This document shows positions 59,076-64,000 of a DNA stretch of 64,000 nucleotides, one piece after another (within the stretch, counting starts at the first letter, position 1; each line of letters begins with the position of its first letter). Position numbers and translations under genes: made by a program. Below the pieces are notes generated by a model that was not told where the DNA came from, did not search any database, and saw nothing but the letters and a program-made list of their open reading frames with translations. This DNA is from Phoma sp. XZ068 (taxonomy: Eukaryota > Ascomycota > Dothideomycetes > Pleosporales > Didymellaceae): the NCBI GenBank assembly GCA_004835665.1, contig RBKR01000008.1:1426001-1490000 (forward strand). Direction: 5' to 3'.

Positions 59076-60622
59076 CTACAACACAGCTCTGACACTTTCC
59101 TCACTCGTTCGCCTCGGACTAGGAAGCCTGGAGTCAGCCTCAACTTCCCGCGTTCTCTTTTGAACGTCTTCTTCACAAACATATGTCAATAACCAGCTTC
59201 CCACCCCTCCCCATCTCCAAGCTAACGGATCCATCTCCACATTCAGTCCCGCAGCCTCGAATTGCTCCCTCTCGATCTTTCCTTTCCCGTTAAACTTTGC
59301 GAACTCGCTAAGCAAACGATCACGCTCTTGCTGCTCCTCTCCATCGTGAACGTGGTAGAGGTATTGTTGTCTGTTTCCTCGTGAGACGACGCGCTCGGTG
59401 CGCTCGCGGCGGCAGCGCTCATAGATTTCAAGTGCCTTCTTCTTCTCGAATGTCCGCTTAGTTTTAATCGCACCGAGACAGAGACCCAGCACATGGCCAT
59501 CCTCAAGGCTCATACCAGCTCCAGATGCAAGGTATGGTAGCGTGGCATGCGCAGCGTCGCCTAAGATTGTGAAAGCAGCGGTGGGGTGCGACCATGTTGG
59601 GTCTAGGCCTGGACGGATCATAAGACGCCATTTAAAGACATCTTTACAGAGGGCAAGGAGTTTGGGGATCCGAGGGTCCCAGTGTGCGTATAGAGCGCGC
59701 ATTTCCTCAACATTACCGGCCAGGGTATTGGCACCGGCGGGCATATCATCGGGTACGAGAAGAACCATATTGAATAGTTTACCACCACGAAGGACGTAGT
59801 TGACTATACCTTGTTAGCTGCATGAATTGAGACGTGGAAGGCATTGATCATACCGGCATGCGCATCAGGCCCAATCCAATAGTTGACTTGAGGGTCTTCA
59901 ATGAAACCTCTAAGCTCAGGATCCTCGATCATCTGCTCTGCGTCCAGTAGCAACCTGTATGCCAGATCGCCAGTCAAGAGCGGTGGGTCCTCGTGGCCAA
60001 GCAGTATCTCTCTGCACTTGGAATTGATACCATCCGCGCCAACGATCAGGTCTGCCATATGTCTCTTTCCATTTGCACATAAGGCAATCGCTCTTGTCGA
60101 ATCACCGTTTGAATCGAACTCCACGTCCACTACTCTTGAGTTCGTCACTAGTTTCGCACCCAGCTCAACCGCTCTCTCCAACAGGACCATATGCAGATTT
60201 GCACGATGGAAATCCCAGAATGGCGTTCCGCATTGCGCTTCATACTCATGGAAATCCATGTCCGAGATTTTCTTCCCTTTCCACCCAATCATGTTGCATA
60301 AGCGTGGTGTTGTGGCAAGCTTCGACAGTGCATCCTCCAATCCCCATGAGATGAGGACTCGCGTGGAATTGGGAAGACATTGGATCCCAGCACCAATTTC
60401 TCCGATTTCCGAAGCAACCTCAAGTATCTGGACGTTGTGGCCTTCGAGCAATATGGAAATGGCTGCTCCTAGCCCACCGAGTCCGGCACCTACTATTATG
60501 ACCTGCGCATCTTGATCAGTTATCAGTGAAAACGATTCCTTTCTGAAGCTGTAGCGTACATCGAGTTTGCTCGCTTCATCTCTCTGCTTTTGCTGAATGA
60601 CTTGTGGTTTCGACGGCGCCAT
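59076..60622 (-). CDS. Class A FAD-dependent monooxygenase (salicylate / 6-hydroxynicotinate hydroxylase-like)
   Basis: Exons 59854-60622 and 59076-59803 with a 50-bp intron (donor GTATGA, acceptor TATAG). A further 57-bp intron is probable at 60503-60559: GTACGC, branch ACTGAT, acceptor GCAG. It is divisible by three, and its removal joins SKLD directly to VIIVGAGLGGLGAA, giving about 479 residues. Features in order: Rossmann GxGxxG, an arginine-poor LLEGHNV region, GADGINS (DG motif) and GDAAHATLPYLASGAGMSLEDG (GD motif). These enzymes hydroxylate aromatic rings using NAD(P)H and O2. It is followed downstream by a PgdA-type hydrolase and an amidase in the same orientation. Together these suggest a ring-degradation pathway (inference). 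Confidence 0.88.
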
Positions 60623-61219
60623 GATGTCACTTGGCCTCAGTAATTAAACGTCGAGTAAATGGATCAGTATATGCAGTCGAAATTTCGATTACAATATTTG
60701 GACTATAAAGGCACTGCGCGCATGCAATGATCATTGTCAATCTCCCACTCCATCTCTCTCCGCCGAAGTCTTGCCCACCTACCGCTGGCACGACGCGTGA
60801 CATCGCGCTACCTTGGCCCCCTCATTGATGACAGCTGTGTACCGCTTATCGGGCTTGCAAGCGGACCAATACAAAAGTGGAAGCGCCTGCGATTACAAAG
60901 TGGTGGCTGCAAACGCAGCTACGGGAGCCCAGATGAGTGGAAGTGTAAGAGTGGGGGAAGCTGAGCCCAAGCTACGCTTCCGACGATTCCGAAGGGTGGA
61001 TGTGTGCTAGGAGTGCCACATTGTCCGTATGTAGGGATGATGGATAGCTGGAATGTCACGGCATTATACAGCAAAAGAAGTCTGAGCCAACTTTGGAGTC
61101 TGTGTAACAATGAAAGAATGCACCACATCTTAAGTATCCCGAAACAAAAGCGCCGCACCATTCTAATGCGGCAAGCAGGCAACGTCTGTAATCTTGTTTT
61201 ATGCATCTCCAGGTCAAGA
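60623..61219. promoter_or_regulatory. Intergenic region between monooxygenase and deacetylase-fold genes
   Basis: 597 bp holding the monooxygenase promoter and the 3' flank of the next gene. No coding frame with motifs. Confidence 0.45.
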
Positions 61220-62365
61220 CTACTTGAACTCAGTTGGGCCATTATACTCAATTAAGGAGTACGCCTTGCCCTCCTTCTGCTGCCTTAATATCTCTCCTGG
61301 TGGCGCAGGTACCTTCGCGCCTTTCGGTAAGGGATTGTTTTCCTTGAAGTCATCTGCCATCTGCTCCATCGTCACCCACTCAACACCCTCATGCTTATTA
61401 ATATGCTCGATTATCCTCTCATGCATGAGTATAACATGCGGCCGGCCACTGACATCCGGGTGAATGGTCATCGGGAAGACAAACTCATCATACTCCCTGT
61501 AGAAGTAGTCAAAATGATCCATCCAGATCTGCTCGACGTCCCGCGGATTCACCCACCCGTGTGAATTTGCGCTCTTCTTCATGAACATCATCGGTGGGAG
61601 GTCGTCGATGTACCAAGACCCTGGGATCTCTACGAGACCTGTCTCTTTCCCTTTAATAAGCGGCTTCATCCAGTCTACTGCGTTCTTCGAGTAGTCAATC
61701 TTCGTCCATTCATCACCTGTGCGTAACCAGTAGCATTTGTGGTCTTCATGAGACATGCTATGGTCGTATTCGATGCCGTAGGAGAGTAGTAAGTCGGTGC
61801 CTTCGGCGGATGTCTCCCACCACGGCGCGACTGAGCCCCGAGGAGGCTTGCCGCAGAACTCTGTCAGCTGCTTGTAGGTCTTGTCAAGAACATCTCGTTG
61901 TTGCTCAAAGGTCATGTCCGCTGGATTTTCGTGTGAGTAGCCATGGAGTCCGATTTCGTGTCCTGCATCTCGGACTGCGGCACAATCTTCAGGAAAGGTG
62001 TCAAGTGTATGACCTGGATCGTTAACACGAGAATGCCCTGGGCCGGCTTAAGGCTACATGGTGGGGTTTGCCGTACCTGGGATGAACCAGGTTGCTTTAA
62101 TGTTCTTTTCTTTGAACAACCTGAGCAGGCGCTGTGTACCCACTGTTCCTGCCCAGAGTCCTACATCATGTCAGACGCTATCCCGTCACCCAAAGGTAAC
62201 GGCACCGACCTCTGCTAATATCACTGGTAGAATCTTCTCCACCATACGAGCCTAGCCAGCCTGCAACCTACACTATTATCAGCACGAGACAGTTGAAATC
62301 TTATTTACCATACGTACTGCATCGATGTCGACTCCATAGCTCACTAGCACCTTTTTCTTACCCAT
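61220..62365 (-). CDS. NodB-fold hydrolase of the PgdA / cyclic-imidase type
   Basis: Four exons: 62318-62365, 62210-62267, 62077-62160 and 61220-62013. Introns are 50, 49 and 63 bp, giving 327 residues. The N-terminus is tight to the family: VSYGVDIDAVAGWLGSYGG, then SDISRG. Metal ligands are D13/D15 and the HxxxH pair H87 and H91 in GLHGYSHEN, numbering close to that of bacterial PgdA-like proteins. It lacks a signal peptide, so wall chitin is an unlikely substrate. Intracellular members of this group open cyclic imides or related rings. Together with the flanking monooxygenase and amidase, a role like HxnM of fungal nicotinate breakdown is plausible (inference). Confidence 0.87.
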
Positions 62366-62888
62366 CTTGATGCGTCGGAGACCTGATGTTCGTTGTAGTA
62401 TTGAAATCTGAGAAGGTACAGTGGCAATGATATACAAGGTGAAATAGGAGGCAAGCTTGACATAATGTTTTGGAAAGTAAACAGCTACCCCGCATATGTT
62501 GGATCGTAACACAGGGCCCAAGTGGTGGAGTAGTTGTAAGGTGGGGGTGAGCCTATCCTCCAACCGTAGCGGATGGATGCTTATCGTCTGCATCATTCGC
62601 GTGTCGCGCGTGTTAGCTCCCGTGCAGACGTGTTTCTAAAAATTGTCAGCAGTGTTTCTGACGTATTGTGACATTTGCTACCAGGCAGCTCGATTGCCAT
62701 TGCATGAAGGAGATGGGACGCTTTGGTAGGTCGACAATGTTTGGTTCTAGGCAGAGTTTGATACTAGGGGAAAGCTGAATGGAATACAATTGTGATGTTG
62801 TTGTTGTTTGGCATTGACATGTTGGACTTGATATGCCTTCACGGTGCGCCGTGATGGTCCATGCTTAAGATTGGTAATTATGATGAAT
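62366..62888. other. Intergenic region
   Basis: 523 bp between the hydrolase start and the 3' end of the amidase gene. No gene seen. Confidence 0.5.
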
Positions 62889-64000
62889 TCAGACTGCAGA
62901 GCCATTCTGTAGCCCAACAGCGGGAGCAACGCCTTTCAGAATTCTGTCGATGGCTTTCGCCGCGCCCAGCGCTTTTTCTTCGTTGAGCCGGCGCGCAACG
63001 ATTTGCAAACCAATGGGCATGCCGTCCATTGCATCCACATCAAACAACTCCCAATTCCACTCGTCTAATGGATTCCCGGGTTGATAGGTGTCCATCTTGG
63101 TCGCAGCCTCACTGTCCAGCTCTTTGGAAACCTGACCAGCGGGTATAACCACTGCAGGGTAGTCAACAAAATTAAAGACCTTAGTATATCCAACCCATCG
63201 ACACTTGCGGTGTGGCACCGCGGAGTGAGGCATGACAGGAGTGAGGAGAATGTCAATCTCTTCCCCATTTTCGGAGCCTTTTGTCGACTTCCAAAGGTCT
63301 AGGTATCGCTTCTGTGCAGCAGATTTCTGTTTGTTCAGTTGCCAGTACGAATAAACAGAAATTGGGGTCCCCTTGTTGATCAGTGCCTCGACGTGAGGAA
63401 TAAAGGGTTCACCGCCAGCCTCGACATCTCGCCTAATGTCCTCGCCTCCGTCAGCAGTGTAATATTGATCCATGATTTCGATACACTCCTGATGTATACT
63501 GCCTGGGTTCCAGGGCACGATGTCATGGCCAGCTCGCTTAAGTTTTGCCACGGCTTCCTCCAGTACGCGTGCCACTGGCGGATGTGGTCGCACTACACCA
63601 TCATGTCTCATGACAGCTATACGCAACGGCCGACATTGCGCGTCGTCGAAGATCTCTGACCGCCAGGGTACTGGGGAGCATTTCGGATCATGGTCCCACG
63701 GGGCCGCATCGATGACAGCCTTGGTCACCGCTACGAGCGAGTCGATGCACCGACTCATCGGCCCAATGACCGATGGCACATGCTCTTGACCGTCTGTTGA
63801 CACTGACACGCCTTGGTACGGTAAACGAGTACTCTAATTTCGCATATCAGCGGGCTGCAAAAACTACTTTGCGAACAGTTTGCCTGGTCTGGACTAACTT
63901 ACACTTGGCTTCAACCCGTACAACCCGTTCATATGGGACGGTATGCGGATGCTGCCACCGATGTCCGTTCCCCATCCAATTACGGTACCTTGAAGCGACA
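62889..64000 (-). CDS. Amidase signature family protein (5' part outside window)
   Basis: Exon 63903-64000 (cut by the window end) and exon 62889-63833, joined over a 69-bp intron (donor GTAAGT, acceptor TTAG). The first exon has the amidase signature GWGTDIGGSIRIPSHMNG, including the nucleophile serine in GGSIR, then GLYGLKPS joining STRLPYQGV. The second holds VIGPMSRCIDSL and ILLTPVMPHSAVPH, then the C-terminal MPIGLQIVARR. This matches fungal acetamidase-like enzymes. The catalytic lysine and first serine lie beyond the window. It releases ammonia from amides. As neighbour of a PgdA/imidase-type hydrolase it could act on the ring-opened amide, as HxnN is thought to do (inference). Confidence 0.9.

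Noticed and set aside
1..64000. tRNA or rRNA genes
   Set aside because: I looked for B-box-like motifs and cloverleaf-compatible stretches in the intergenic regions and saw none convincing; a tRNAscan-type search would be decisive.

Overview
The window comes from a filamentous ascomycete, most likely a Dothideomycete of the Pleosporales type (class-level placement is inference). Genes have short 45-120 bp GT-AG introns with CTAAC/CTGAC-like branch sites. The families present (HET protein, LIM-RhoGAP, fungal cAMP-receptor-like GPCR, tyrosinase) are Pezizomycotina families. The genome is split into very AT-rich gene-free DNA and normal-GC gene-rich DNA. The AT-rich part shows the signature of repeat-induced point mutation (RIP): almost no CpA/TpG, a large excess of TpA, and former coding frames full of TAA/TAG.

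Positions 1-29461 form an AT-rich, RIP-degraded nest of Ty3/gypsy-like LTR retrotransposons. Copy A (1-6830, truncated by the window edge) ends in a 484-bp LTR. Copy B (7157-13964) has two 484-bp LTRs. Copy C (14004-28464) is split by copy D (20356-27343, opposite strand, two 540-bp LTRs, perfect CTAGG target duplication). Two insertions escaped RIP and must be younger. One is an intact pogo/Fot1-type DNA transposon (1018-2866) with a 566-codon transposase and perfect 48-bp inverted repeats. The other is a 508-bp GC-normal solo LTR (14324-14831, target duplication ATAAA). The nest ends abruptly at the stop codon of the first host gene.

Positions 29462-44270 are gene-rich. They hold a multi-pass membrane protein, an aldo/keto reductase, a broken HET-domain gene, a Rieske-oxygenase-like protein that lacks the Rieske iron-sulphur ligands, a five-exon LIM-RhoGAP (lrg1 type), and, divergent from it, RNA polymerase II subunit rpb4.

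Positions 45367-57711 hold a cAMP-receptor-like GPCR, a small secreted cysteine-rich protein (effector candidate), an EthD-domain protein, a trans-aconitate-type methyltransferase with a presequence-like N-terminus, a secreted seven-exon tyrosinase, a LanC-like protein, and a cysteine-rich single-pass membrane protein with an apparent frameshift.

Positions 59076-64000 hold three co-oriented catabolic enzymes: an FAD monooxygenase, a NodB-fold hydrolase of the PgdA/cyclic-imidase type, and an amidase cut by the window edge. The combination resembles part of the fungal nicotinate-catabolism (hxn) gene set. This is an inference from family membership and adjacency.
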